Assembly: GCF_002355375.1 (NCBI RefSeq)
Contig: NZ_AP017312.1
Coordinates: 1,443,001 to 1,507,000, forward strand
DNA length: 64,000 nt
Source: Aneurinibacillus soli
Lineage (GTDB): Bacteria; Bacillota; Bacilli; Aneurinibacillales; Aneurinibacillaceae
Direction of reading: 5' to 3'
In this document: one piece after another, positions 1 to 7,301 of the stretch
How positions within the stretch are numbered: the stretch's first letter is position 1
How the letters are laid out: each line of letters begins with the position of its first letter
The notes under the pieces: generated by a model
Database searches by the model: none
What the model was told of the DNA's origin: nothing
The model's input: only the letters and a program-made list of their open reading frames with translations
Position numbers and translations under genes: made by a program

Positions 1-148
1 GCGGGACGACGTATGTACCGTTCTCGTCTTGCAGACCGAGAAAGCCAGTGCGGGAAGTAGTAAGGCAGGCATCAATCTGGGCTGTGTCTTGCAGGTCTTT
101 TTGCGAGCGACGCATTGGTGGCATAGTAGATGAGTGCGGGTGTTTCAT
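1..148 (-). CDS. Pyridoxamine 5'-phosphate oxidase-family (Nim-like) flavoprotein, partial
   Basis: Only the N-terminal 49 codons lie in the window; the gene runs off the left edge. The start ATG is at 148-146, preceded by a good AGGAGG at 161-156. The peptide contains the pattern MRRSQKDLQD...GFLGLQDENGTYVVP, which resembles the N-terminus of NimA-like / PPOX-family proteins, small flavin-binding split-barrel proteins. It is divergent from the MocR-type gene at 255; MocR regulators commonly control a divergent neighbour, so this gene is the natural target, which is inference. No downstream active-site region is visible, so the exact substrate cannot be given. Confidence 0.65.
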   Translation of the reverse strand, partial: MKHPHSSTMPPMRRSQKDLQDTAQIDACLTTSRTGFLGLQDENGTYVVP

Positions 149-254
149 ATGAATTCCTCCTCGAATGATAGGTTGTAGAGGGTGTATTGTTCTGCTAGTG
201 TGAATATACCAGAACAATGCACACAAATTTTTACGAGTATAAAGAGGAGGAAGA

Positions 255-1694
255 GTGTTGTCAATCCCGTATTTTCAGCTACATCGAAGAAGTTCTGTTC
301 CGCTGGCAGAACAAATAGCAGAACAATTGCTGCGGGCCATTCGCACCCGACGGCTTACGGCGGGCCAGTCACTTCCGTCTGTACGTGAACTGGCAGCAAG
401 TCTTAGTGTGAGTATGGAAACTGCGCAGAAAGCATATCGAATTCTCAAAGATGATGGCTGGATTGAGAGTCGTCCGCGCCACGGTACAGTCGTATCTCAT
501 GCACTGCCGAATTCACTTGTTATGCTGTCTCCGAAGCGTGTAGAAACACGTGGCAGCTTGATGGAACAGGTCCGGGCATATCGGCATGCATCCGGGCTGA
601 TTCCGGTCTCTGGCGTTTCGTTTCCCCCTGCGGATACAGCATTTATGCGCGCTTGGAAGCAGTCGATGGCCGATGTGTTTGCCTGCACATTTGTCCGGGA
701 AGAAGGGGAACCGTTCGGGATTATTGAACTTCGGGAACGAATTCAAGGATTGGTTGCCGGGCGTGGCATGTGGGCGGATACAGAGGCAATCTGTATGGTG
801 AATGGGACGCAGCAGGCACTCTGGCTACTCGCGGATCAATTCATAAAGCCTGGTGATGTGATTGGGGTGCCGGAGATGTGCTATCTGCCGGCGCGTGATG
901 TGTTTCGTGACCGGGGTGCACGTGTTGTGCCGATTCCGCTCGGACGGGAAGGCATTGATGTTACGCGACTGGAAGATGTGTGCCGAAGAGAGAAGCTGAG
1001 TATGCTATATGCCATGCCGAATGCGCATTTTCCGACGGGTCTATCATGGTCGCAAACCGTAAAACAAAAGGTGCTTGCACTGGCATCAGCGTACGGATTC
1101 TCGATCCTTGAAGATGAGTATTTTGGTGAGCTGTACTTTACCCCGCTGCCGCCGCCGACGTTGTACAGTCTGGCGCAGGAAGAGTATGCGAAAGTTGATG
1201 TATTTTACATAAGTTCATTCAGCACGATGATTCATCCGAATTTGCGTCTCGGATATATGATTGCTCCGGAAAAGTATGTATCGCGCATTCGCCAGGCCAA
1301 ATATTTACTCGATGGAACGACATCCGTTATGGCACAGCAGGCGTTGCTTCTAGCGTGGGAGCGAGCTGATTTTACAGGTTATGTGGAGCGGCTGCGAACT
1401 ACGCTCAGGCAGGCGCGGGATGGTGCGATCGCAAGTATGCACCGCTGGATGCCGGATGGCTATCAATTTGAAGTCCCGATGATGGGCACGTGTACTTGGG
1501 TGTATGCACCGCCCGAATTTGACAGTCTGCGCTTTTTTGAACGCTGCTTGGCGCGCGGGGTGTATGTCCGTCCGGGTGATGCATTCGCGGTGGAAGATCC
1601 GATGCCGGGTTTTCAAGTGAAATTCGGCGCAGTGGAGCCACGTATGCTGGAGGAAGGGCTGCGCCGGATCGGGGAAGTACTGGCGCTTCAATAA
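255..1694 (+). CDS. MocR/GntR-family transcriptional regulator with aminotransferase-like domain
   Basis: A 479-residue protein with an N-terminal GntR winged helix (about residues 8-78: PLAEQIAEQLLRAI, LPSVRELAASLSVSMETAQKAY) fused to a fold-type I aminotransferase-like domain (NGTQQALWLL, PNAHFPTG, EDEYFGEL). This is the MocR architecture, usually a PLP-sensing DNA-binding regulator. The SD AGGAGG at 245-250 is 4 nt from GTG 255 and 7 nt from in-frame TTG 258, so TTG 258 may be the true start. Oddity: the motif that normally reads SFSKTLxPxLRLGY around the PLP-binding lysine reads SFSTMIHPNLRLGY here, so the Schiff-base lysine is a threonine (ACG codon near 1225). It may therefore not bind PLP covalently. 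The likely target is the divergent gene at 1-148. Confidence 0.85.
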   Translation: MLSIPYFQLHRRSSVPLAEQIAEQLLRAIRTRRLTAGQSLPSVRELAASLSVSMETAQKAYRILKDDGWIESRPRHGTVVSHALPNSLVMLSPKRVETRGSLMEQVRAYRHASGLIPVSGVSFPPADTAFMRAWKQSMADVFACTFVREEGEPFGIIELRERIQGLVAGRGMWADTEAICMVNGTQQALWLLADQFIKPGDVIGVPEMCYLPARDVFRDRGARVVPIPLGREGIDVTRLEDVCRREKLSMLYAMPNAHFPTGLSWSQTVKQKVLALASAYGFSILEDEYFGELYFTPLPPPTLYSLAQEEYAKVDVFYISSFSTMIHPNLRLGYMIAPEKYVSRIRQAKYLLDGTTSVMAQQALLLAWERADFTGYVERLRTTLRQARDGAIASMHRWMPDGYQFEVPMMGTCTWVYAPPEFDSLRFFERCLARGVYVRPGDAFAVEDPMPGFQVKFGAVEPRMLEEGLRRIGEVLALQ

Positions 1695-1764
1695 TTGGAT
1701 TGTATTTTACTGGCAGATGTACTATGGTAAAAACAGATCAGTAGCACAAGAGGGGGAGAACGAG

Positions 1765-2841
1765 ATGGAAGGAAAGCTGTATACAGACGTATGCCGTATA
1801 CTCGGCATAACGTATCCGGTTTTACTAGCTGGAATGGCAGGCGGACCGACTACGCCCGAACTGGTGGCCGCTGTCTCAAAAGCAGGCGGGCTGGGCGCGT
1901 TTGGAGCGGCGTATATGGAACCAGAAGCGATTCGTCAGGCGATCAGGCGGGTGCGCGAGTTGACGGATCAGCCATTCGCTGTCAACTTGTTCGCGGTAGA
2001 TCTTACGGATGACACGACGCACGTACGTGAGATGCAGACTGTTCTTGATCCGTTGCGGGAGCAGCTTGGGATTGAACCGGGAGTACAAACTGTGCGGACG
2101 GCTGACCGATTTGCCGAGCAGTTGAATGTACTGTTTGAGGAGCACGTTCCGGTAATAAGTACAGCGTTTGGTTTGCTTTCGGCAGAAGCGATGCAGCGAG
2201 CACATGATGCTGGGATCAAAGTGATTGCGATGGCAACGACGGTAAAGGAAGCGATGGCAGCAGAAAAACACGGGGTCCATATCGTGGTGGCACAGGGCAG
2301 CGACGCAGGCGGACACCGGGGGACATGGGATAATAAAGCGCATCCGATGGGGGCAAATGTCGGTACATTTCCGCTTGTGCCGCAAATGGTAGATGCAGTT
2401 CGCATCCCGGTCGTGGCGGCAGGCGGCATTATGGATGGGCGCGGACTGGCGGCAGCGCTTGTGCTTGGTGCATCTGGCGTACAGTTGGGCACACGCTTCT
2501 TGACCGCCGCTGAATCCGGTGCCCATCCTGCCTATCAGCGGGCGCTGCTCAGTAGTACGGAAGAAGATACTGTCATCACCCGCGCGTTTTCCGGTCGTCC
2601 GGCACGAGGCGTTCGCAATGCATTCATTGAGCATGTAGAATCATCTGGTATAGAACCGCTTCCATTTCCAACTCAAAATACGGTGACAGGCGATATTCGA
2701 CGCGCAGCGGCGGCGCAAAATAATGAACAGTACATGTCGCTTTGGGCCGGGCAGGCGACCCGAATGCTTACTGACCAGGAAGAAGCAGGTTCTATTCTGG
2801 CGCAGATTGTGACAGCAGCGGGTAAGCTACTCGAAAAATAA
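1765..2841 (+). CDS. Nitronate monooxygenase / 2-nitropropane dioxygenase-family FMN enzyme
   Basis: A 358-residue TIM-barrel flavoprotein. Visible family signatures are AQGSDAGGHRG in the middle and AAGGIMDGRGLAAALVLGASGVQLGTRF in two adjacent stretches, typical of FMN phosphate binding in nitronate monooxygenase and the related enoyl-ACP reductase FabK branch. I chose ATG 1765 because AGGGGGAG at 1751-1758 precedes it; an upstream ATG at 1717 has no ribosome site. The gene follows the MocR gene by 70 bp on the same strand. The general reaction is oxidation of alkyl nitronates, but the FabK-like alternative is not excluded by sequence reading alone. Confidence 0.85.
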   Translation: MEGKLYTDVCRILGITYPVLLAGMAGGPTTPELVAAVSKAGGLGAFGAAYMEPEAIRQAIRRVRELTDQPFAVNLFAVDLTDDTTHVREMQTVLDPLREQLGIEPGVQTVRTADRFAEQLNVLFEEHVPVISTAFGLLSAEAMQRAHDAGIKVIAMATTVKEAMAAEKHGVHIVVAQGSDAGGHRGTWDNKAHPMGANVGTFPLVPQMVDAVRIPVVAAGGIMDGRGLAAALVLGASGVQLGTRFLTAAESGAHPAYQRALLSSTEEDTVITRAFSGRPARGVRNAFIEHVESSGIEPLPFPTQNTVTGDIRRAAAAQNNEQYMSLWAGQATRMLTDQEEAGSILAQIVTAAGKLLEK

Positions 2842-2848
2842 AAACTTC

Positions 2849-3202
2849 TTATAAAATGGTCAGTTCGAAAATAATGACAACCAGCATGTAAAGAATCATT
2901 ATGATATTGAGATACAGGAACAGGTGCTGGCTTCTGACAACATGCCAGAAACGGCGTTTTGGGCGGCGGGCGGCTTCTGCGAAAGCTGCCTTTTTTTGTT
3001 GAGCGGTATGTCTTGCATTCGCATCACCAGGCTGTCGCATCAGCAGTGCGAGATCAAGCGCACGCCGATAGTAAAGCTCAGCGCGTTCTATATCACCATC
3101 TTGTTCGGCCTGTCTGGCGAGTGCATAAAGAAACTCGGGACCGGTGTATTGCATAGGATCAGACTGTTGTACCGGAGGGAGAGGATTGCGGTTGCCGGAC
3201 AT
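2849..3202 (-). CDS. Small TPR-like protein with C-terminal membrane anchor, unknown function
   Basis: 117 residues. The centre (FLYALARQAEQDGDIERAELYYRRALDLA) looks like one tetratricopeptide-type helix pair, followed by a basic stretch (RRPKRRFW) and one C-terminal hydrophobic segment (LYLNIIMILYMLVVIIF), suggesting a tail-anchored inner-membrane protein. An AGGAGG sits 8 nt before ATG 3202. It is convergent with the gene ending at 2841, only 7 bp away. I do not recognise the family. Confidence 0.7.
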   Translation of the reverse strand: MSGNRNPLPPVQQSDPMQYTGPEFLYALARQAEQDGDIERAELYYRRALDLALLMRQPGDANARHTAQQKKAAFAEAARRPKRRFWHVVRSQHLFLYLNIIMILYMLVVIIFELTIL

Positions 3203-3387
3203 GGCAGTTCACCTCCTATAAAGGGTACAGTAAGCTTCGTACCTTATACTTTATATGTATGCGAATAGGATTGCTTGCTACTGTGCAAAAATTGCCTATC
3301 TTTTAAAAAAGATAGAAATAAGAGGAAAAAGAGTGGACAAATCCCCCCGATAAATGATACATTTTTCTTGAAAAGTAAACGGATATT

Positions 3388-3556
3388 AAAGTTCAGGTGC
3401 CGGGGTCCTACCTCGGCTTAAAAGGGAAGTCCGGTGTAAATCCGGCGCGGTCCCGCCACTGTAACTGCCGAGTTCTTTCGCATAATGTCACTGTTCCGTA
3501 CCGGGATGGGAAGACGCGAGGGCGCGATGAAGCAGGAGTCAGGAGACCTGCCTGTC
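3388..3556 (+). promoter_or_regulatory. Cobalamin (adenosylcobalamin-type) riboswitch
   Basis: The stretch shows the conserved B12-box features: GGTGCCGGGGTCCTACCTCGG near 3396-3416 (the P2/P3 entry), AAAGGGAAGTCCGG at 3420-3433, the near-invariant GCCACTGTAA at 3455-3464, and a closing CAGGAGACCTGCC at about 3540-3552. It lies in the leader upstream of the cobalt ECF transporter operon, the classical location. It is expected to reduce expression when B12 is plentiful. The terminator at 3643 is about 90 bases downstream of the aptamer and could be its expression platform. I found no convincing promoter immediately upstream. Confidence 0.93.
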
Positions 3557-3642
3557 TTTTTGTATCGCCATTTGGTTTCTTCGGGGGTGAGAAGCACAGG
3601 CATGGGCCGGTTTTTGTACAACCGGACATAGGAACAGTAAAC

Positions 3643-3673
3643 AGCCACCCTTTTATGTAGGGCGGTTTTTTTA
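3643..3673 (+). terminator. Intrinsic terminator in the B12 leader
   Basis: AGCCACCC and GGGCGGTT form an 8-bp hairpin with one mismatch around a 9-nt loop, followed by T8. A second small inverted repeat (CCGGTT/AACCGG, 3608-3626) lies just upstream and could compete. It lies between the cobalamin aptamer and the next promoter, so it is a candidate B12-dependent terminator. Confidence 0.7.
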
Positions 3674-3727
3674 TTGTCTATTTTGGTTGAAAAATGCATA
3701 CGATTAAAAAATAAAATTTCTTTTTAA

Positions 3728-3756
3728 TTGACGAATATTTCTGCTAAAGTTACAAT
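3728..3756 (+). promoter_or_regulatory. Sigma-A promoter downstream of the riboswitch terminator
   Basis: TTGACG at 3728-3733 and TACAAT at 3751-3756 are separated by exactly 17 nt. It lies after the B12-leader terminator and before the [2Fe-2S] protein gene at 3800, so transcripts starting here bypass the riboswitch. Confidence 0.75.
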
Positions 3757-3758
3757 TT

Positions 3759-3779
3759 AAAACGTAATGTTTACGATTT
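3759..3779 (+). promoter_or_regulatory. Zur-like operator
   Basis: The core ACGTAATGTTTACGA (3762-3776) matches 13 of 15 positions of the Bacillus Zur consensus TCGTAATNATTACGA and is flanked by A/T-rich arms (AA before, TTT after). It begins 3-5 nt after the -10 element at 3751, a position where a bound repressor would block initiation. A second site with the same layout is at 10932-10952 before a ZagA-like gene. The consensus is established for B. subtilis Zur; binding here is inference. Confidence 0.6.
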
Positions 3780-3799
3780 ATAATAAGAAGGTGATTACT

Positions 3800-4168
3800 A
3801 TGACAACTTGGAATCTGGCAGGTACACAGCATCATCTGTTGATTTGTAACGGGGGAAGCTGCATGCAGGCAGGAGGAGAGGACGTAACACAGGCGATCCG
3901 AAGTGAGATTGCCGCACATAGCGCTGATGCTTTGATTCATACGACACGCACACGTTGTAATGGACGGTGTGGGGATGCATGTGTCGTCATTTCGTATCCA
4001 ACTGGCCGCTGGTATAAAGACATGACTCCGGAGATGGGGCGTGCTCTCGTGCGTGAGCATCTTGGAGAAGCAAAGACAGACCTACATAACCAAATCATAT
4101 ATACGTATTCAGACAGAAATGGCTTCGTACCGGGAGAAGATGTTACCGTAGGACGTCGTAAATCATAA
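3800..4168 (+). CDS. Thioredoxin-like [2Fe-2S] ferredoxin domain protein (CbiW-like), first gene of cobalt operon
   Basis: 122 residues with the cysteine pattern of thioredoxin-fold ferredoxins: C16-x4-C21 and C53-x3-C57-x3-C61 ([15 protein letters not shown]). Four of these would carry the cluster. Start ATG 3800 has AAGGTG upstream; the upstream in-frame ATG 3767 lies inside the operator and is unlikely to be used. Such ferredoxins occur in cobalamin synthesis and cobalt-uptake gene groups; their exact role is not settled. The gene is 14 bp upstream of cbiM and forms an operon with it. Two controls are visible upstream: a B12 riboswitch and a Zur-like promoter. Confidence 0.75.
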   Translation: MTTWNLAGTQHHLLICNGGSCMQAGGEDVTQAIRSEIAAHSADALIHTTRTRCNGRCGDACVVISYPTGRWYKDMTPEMGRALVREHLGEAKTDLHNQIIYTYSDRNGFVPGEDVTVGRRKS

Positions 4169-4182
4169 AGGAGTGGAAAGAG

Positions 4183-4944
4183 ATGAGAAAAAAACAATGG
4201 GGGTCAGGGCTGCTGGCTGTCGCTGGATTTCTGCTGTACTTGCTAATTAATGAACCGCAGACGGCATATGGCATGCATATTATGGAAGGATTTCTTCCGG
4301 TGAAATGGGCAGTTTTCTGGTGGGTCGTATTCGTGCCGTTTTTTGTGCTTGGCCTGCGCTCGATCAGACGGATTACAAAGGAACGTCCGGAAGCAAAGCT
4401 GATGCTTGGTCTGGCAGGGGCATTCACATTCGTATTATCTGCGCTTAAAATTCCTTCGGTTACAGGCAGTAGCTCGCATCCGACAGGAACAGGGTTTGGT
4501 GCGATCGTGTTCGGCCCGCTTGTCATGAGTGTGCTTGGCGCGCTCGTATTGTTATTTCAGGCTCTTCTTCTGGCACATGGTGGATTGACGACGCTTGGGG
4601 CGAATGCGATGTCCATGGCAGTTATCGGTCCGTTCGTTGCATACGGTATATATCGTGTGGTTATGAAAGCGAATGGAAGTCAAAAAATCGCGATTTTTCT
4701 GGCGGCAGCACTTGGGGATCTGGCAACGTATGTTGTGACATCCCTACAACTGGCGTTGGCGTTTCCGGCGGCAAGTGGTGGTGTTGCGGCATCATTTATG
4801 AAGTTTGCGGGGATTTTTGCGATTACACAAATTCCGCTGGCGATTAGTGAAGGGTTACTGACGGTGCTTGTCTGGAACTGGCTTCAGTCGTATAACCGCA
4901 CGGAACTGGAAGAGATTCAGTCGTTGCAAAAACGGGGGGCATAA
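4183..4944 (+). CDS. cbiM: Cobalt ECF transporter substrate-specific component CbiM
   Basis: 253 residues with an N-terminal leader segment followed by MHIMEGFLP, the invariant mature N-terminus of CbiM whose Met/His residues coordinate Co(II) in the family. Further conserved stretches are [16 protein letters not shown] and [13 protein letters not shown]. Several membrane segments follow. AGGAG precedes ATG 4183. It starts the cbiMNQO block and overlaps cbiN by one base. It is the membrane subunit that selects the metal for an energy-coupling-factor importer. Confidence 0.95.
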   Translation: MRKKQWGSGLLAVAGFLLYLLINEPQTAYGMHIMEGFLPVKWAVFWWVVFVPFFVLGLRSIRRITKERPEAKLMLGLAGAFTFVLSALKIPSVTGSSSHPTGTGFGAIVFGPLVMSVLGALVLLFQALLLAHGGLTTLGANAMSMAVIGPFVAYGIYRVVMKANGSQKIAIFLAAALGDLATYVVTSLQLALAFPAASGGVAASFMKFAGIFAITQIPLAISEGLLTVLVWNWLQSYNRTELEEIQSLQKRGA

Positions 4945-5249
4945 TGATGAAGAAATGGACGAATTGGCTGCTGGTGATCGGTGTGGTGTTATTGGCAGTT
5001 ATTCCGCTGCTTCTTGTGAAAAATTCGGAGTTTGGCGGGGCAGATGGTGTAGCAGAGGAAGCGATCAGCGAAGTCGCACCGAATTATACGCCGTGGTTTG
5101 CACCGCTTGCACAACCGCCGGGCGGCGAGACGGAAAGCTTGTTGTTTGCTGTTCAAGCAGCACTTGGTGCTGGTGTGGTCGGGTATGGAATCGGCTTCTA
5201 CCGGGGCCGAAGTGAGCAGAAGAAAAAGGGTGAACGGGATGCAGCTTGA
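4944..5249 (+). CDS. cbiN: Cobalt ECF transporter small subunit CbiN
   Basis: 101 residues with an N-terminal membrane segment (LLVIGVVLLAVIPLLLV), an extracytoplasmic FGGADGVAEEAI...PWF region, and a second membrane segment (AALGAGVVGYGIGFYRG), the two-helix CbiN layout. ATG 4944 shares a base with the cbiM stop; a second ATG follows directly. CbiN works with CbiM for metal loading. Confidence 0.93.
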   Translation: MMKKWTNWLLVIGVVLLAVIPLLLVKNSEFGGADGVAEEAISEVAPNYTPWFAPLAQPPGGETESLLFAVQAALGAGVVGYGIGFYRGRSEQKKKGERDAA

Positions 5250-6027
5250 TGCGTATGCGTATGGCAATCACTTGCGCATGCTACCACCTGCGTATAAAAC
5301 CGGGTTTGCGATGGGCATATTGTCCATCGCTTTTCTTTCGCATGTGTCGGTTCAGCTGATGATTTTCGGCTGGATGAGCATCTGGATCGTAAGGTATGCC
5401 GGAATTCCGTCACGATTGTACATACGTTTGATTGGATTGGCTTTTGTATTTGTTGTACTCAGTCTTCCGGCCTTGCTGGTGGAAGTAACGCATGACAAGT
5501 ATGTGCCTGTTACAAATGTTGCTTGTGGTTTTGTGGTTGCGGATTGGTATCTTTATATAAGTAAAAACGGGTTGGATCAGGCAGGGAGATTAGCAGCTCG
5601 TGCGCTGGCCGCTATTTCCTGCCTGTACTTTTTGATGCTTACTGTGCCGTTCAATGAGCTGTTGCATGTGCTGCGCCGACTGCGCATACCCGAAATTATA
5701 CTGGAATTGATGTTGGTAATGTACCGCTTTATTTTTGTTCTGCTCGACGTAGCTGCGAATATCCGAGTAGCGCAGTTATCACGTGGTGGGCATAATGGAT
5801 TTCGGAATACAATGCAGGATATGGGCAGGCTTTTTGTACAAGTTTTTGCTTGTGCCATGGAGAAGCAGCGTAAGCTTGCCATTGGGCTTGCCGCGCGTGG
5901 ATTCGATGGGACGATTCGGGTGTATCAGGTCCGGGATTATAAGATGTCCTCACGCTATAGCGCAGAAGCGATAATTGGGATACTGGTGTTAATCGGGATG
6001 GAATGGTTAATAAGGAGTGGCTTGTAA
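5239..6027 (+). CDS. cbiQ: Cobalt ECF transporter T component CbiQ
   Basis: 262 residues with multiple membrane helices and a C-terminal cytoplasmic coupling region containing ARGF (LAIGLAARGFDG), a hallmark of the CbiQ/EcfT coupling helix. The start ATG 5239 overlaps the end of cbiN by 11 bases and suggests translational coupling; longer upstream reading is only an alternative frame through cbiN. Its stop overlaps the cbiO start. Confidence 0.92.
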   Translation: MQLDAYAYGNHLRMLPPAYKTGFAMGILSIAFLSHVSVQLMIFGWMSIWIVRYAGIPSRLYIRLIGLAFVFVVLSLPALLVEVTHDKYVPVTNVACGFVVADWYLYISKNGLDQAGRLAARALAAISCLYFLMLTVPFNELLHVLRRLRIPEIILELMLVMYRFIFVLLDVAANIRVAQLSRGGHNGFRNTMQDMGRLFVQVFACAMEKQRKLAIGLAARGFDGTIRVYQVRDYKMSSRYSAEAIIGILVLIGMEWLIRSGL

Positions 6028-6872
6028 TGCGGATGATACTGGAGTTTGAAGATGTGAGGTATACATATCCGGGAGGTGGGAGCGAAGCGCTCTGCGGGCT
6101 TACGATTCAGATACCGGAAGGGAAGAAGTGTGTGCTGCTTGGACATAATGGATGCGGGAAATCGACACTTTTTCTGCATGGAAACGGGATTTATCGGCCG
6201 GATACGGGGCGTGTACGCTGGCGTGGGCAGGCGCTGTCGTACAAGCGACGGGACTTGCTTGAGTTGCGCCGTCAAGTTGGCATCGTATTTCAGGACCCGG
6301 AGCAGCAGGTAGTGGCGAGTACGGTATTAGAGGATATCTCGTATGGCATGTGCAACCTTGGCGTGCCAGAAGACGAGATGAAGGAGCGGATTGAAGCCGT
6401 GCTGGAGCGCTTCTCTCTGCGTGAGTTCGCTGAGCGTCCGATTCATCAGCTCAGTCTCGGGCAGAAAAAGCGGGTCGCGCTGGCGGGTGTAATGGTGCTT
6501 GCGCCTGCGCTTTTGCTGCTGGATGAACCGACTGCTTATCTTGATCGGCTGCATACGGAGCGTCTGCTGGCTGAGTTGGACGAGATTCACCGTGCCGGCA
6601 CGACGGTGTTGATGGCGACGCATGATCTGGATGTAGCGTATGCATGGGCGGACTGGATTTTTGTGATGAATAAAGGGCAGCTTGTGTGTGCAGGTACGCC
6701 AGATGAGGTATTTCGCGACCGAGACAGGCTTATGAGCTGGCAGCTTGGTCAGCCGCAACTGTATGAAGTGTGGCAGGAAGTGGCTCCGCTTATACAGGAT
6801 GAACAGAGCATGGCACCACGCACAGTGGCGCAGATGATAGAGCGGATACGGAAAATAGGGAAGAAAATATAG
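6027..6872 (+). CDS. cbiO: Cobalt ECF transporter ATPase CbiO
   Basis: 281-residue ABC ATPase: Walker A GHNGCGKST (about residue 40), Q-loop FQDPEQQ, signature LSLGQKKR, Walker B LLLLDEPT, and switch His in ATHDLDV. ATG 6027 overlaps the cbiQ TAA and has AAGGAG about 10 nt upstream. It energises the CbiMNQO cobalt importer. It is the last gene of the operon; a terminator-like repeat follows from 6885. Confidence 0.94.
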   Translation: MRMILEFEDVRYTYPGGGSEALCGLTIQIPEGKKCVLLGHNGCGKSTLFLHGNGIYRPDTGRVRWRGQALSYKRRDLLELRRQVGIVFQDPEQQVVASTVLEDISYGMCNLGVPEDEMKERIEAVLERFSLREFAERPIHQLSLGQKKRVALAGVMVLAPALLLLDEPTAYLDRLHTERLLAELDEIHRAGTTVLMATHDLDVAYAWADWIFVMNKGQLVCAGTPDEVFRDRDRLMSWQLGQPQLYEVWQEVAPLIQDEQSMAPRTVAQMIERIRKIGKKI

Positions 6873-6884
6873 AAGCGATCAGAG

Positions 6885-7003
6885 GACAGAGGCTGTTCCA
6901 AAGCCAGAATATGGCGAATGGGGCGGTCTCTTTTTTGTAGAATCGATAACGTTTGGTGGGGAGGGAGTGGGAGAAGGGAGGAGCCGTTCGTTTCGGTACG
7001 CTT
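6885..7003 (+). repeat. Dispersed ~120 bp repeat, copy 1, beginning with a terminator-like hairpin
   Basis: This stretch is highly similar to 20785-20915: both share GGCTGT-CC, AGCCAGAA-ATGGC, a GGTCTCTTTTTTGTAGAATCG-like block, and GAGGGAGTGGGAGAAGGGAG, with point differences. The first part forms a hairpin (GAGGCTGTTCC...GGGGCGGTCTC) followed by T6, so it probably acts as the cbiO terminator. No coding potential is evident. Confidence 0.75.
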
Positions 7004-7070
7004 GCAGGGAAGCGATGACTGTCCGCTCCGGGAGCCCGGCAAACTCGCCCGCCAAGAAACATACTAAGAT

Positions 7071-7113
7071 TAGTAGCACAGACCAAGGCCACGGTTTGTG
7101 CTACTATTTTTTT
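7071..7113 (+). terminator. Strong intrinsic terminator before the IS110 element
   Basis: A 14-bp stem (7071-7084 with 7093-7106, one G-U pair) encloses an 8-nt loop and is followed by T7. It marks the likely left flank of the IS element's non-coding end. Confidence 0.75.
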
Positions 7114-7301
7114 GTGGTAGAAGTGAAGAAACAGGCCGAGTGGGCTTCGGGATCTTGAATCCGTCAAAGAAACAGGCCAACTTCACTGCCCTTATTTGAA
7201 TCAGCTTCAGTATGTTGGATCCATTGAGATCGTGTATAAGAAAAGGGAATCGATAAGGATGCGTGAAGGCTTCTACAACGAACATCAGGAGGAGAACAAC
7301 C
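7114..7301 (+). ncRNA. Candidate bridge RNA (seekRNA) region of the IS110 element
   Basis: IS110-group elements are known to encode a structured guide RNA of roughly 150-300 nt in the non-coding end upstream of the transposase. The 188 bases here are free of a convincing gene and have the right size and place. I did not model its loops, so this rests on position and family knowledge. Confidence 0.3.

Noticed and set aside
1876-2634. 252-residue reading frame on the minus strand inside the nitronate monooxygenase gene
   Set aside because: It is antisense to a clear enzyme gene, has Cys/His/Arg-rich random composition and no ribosome site.
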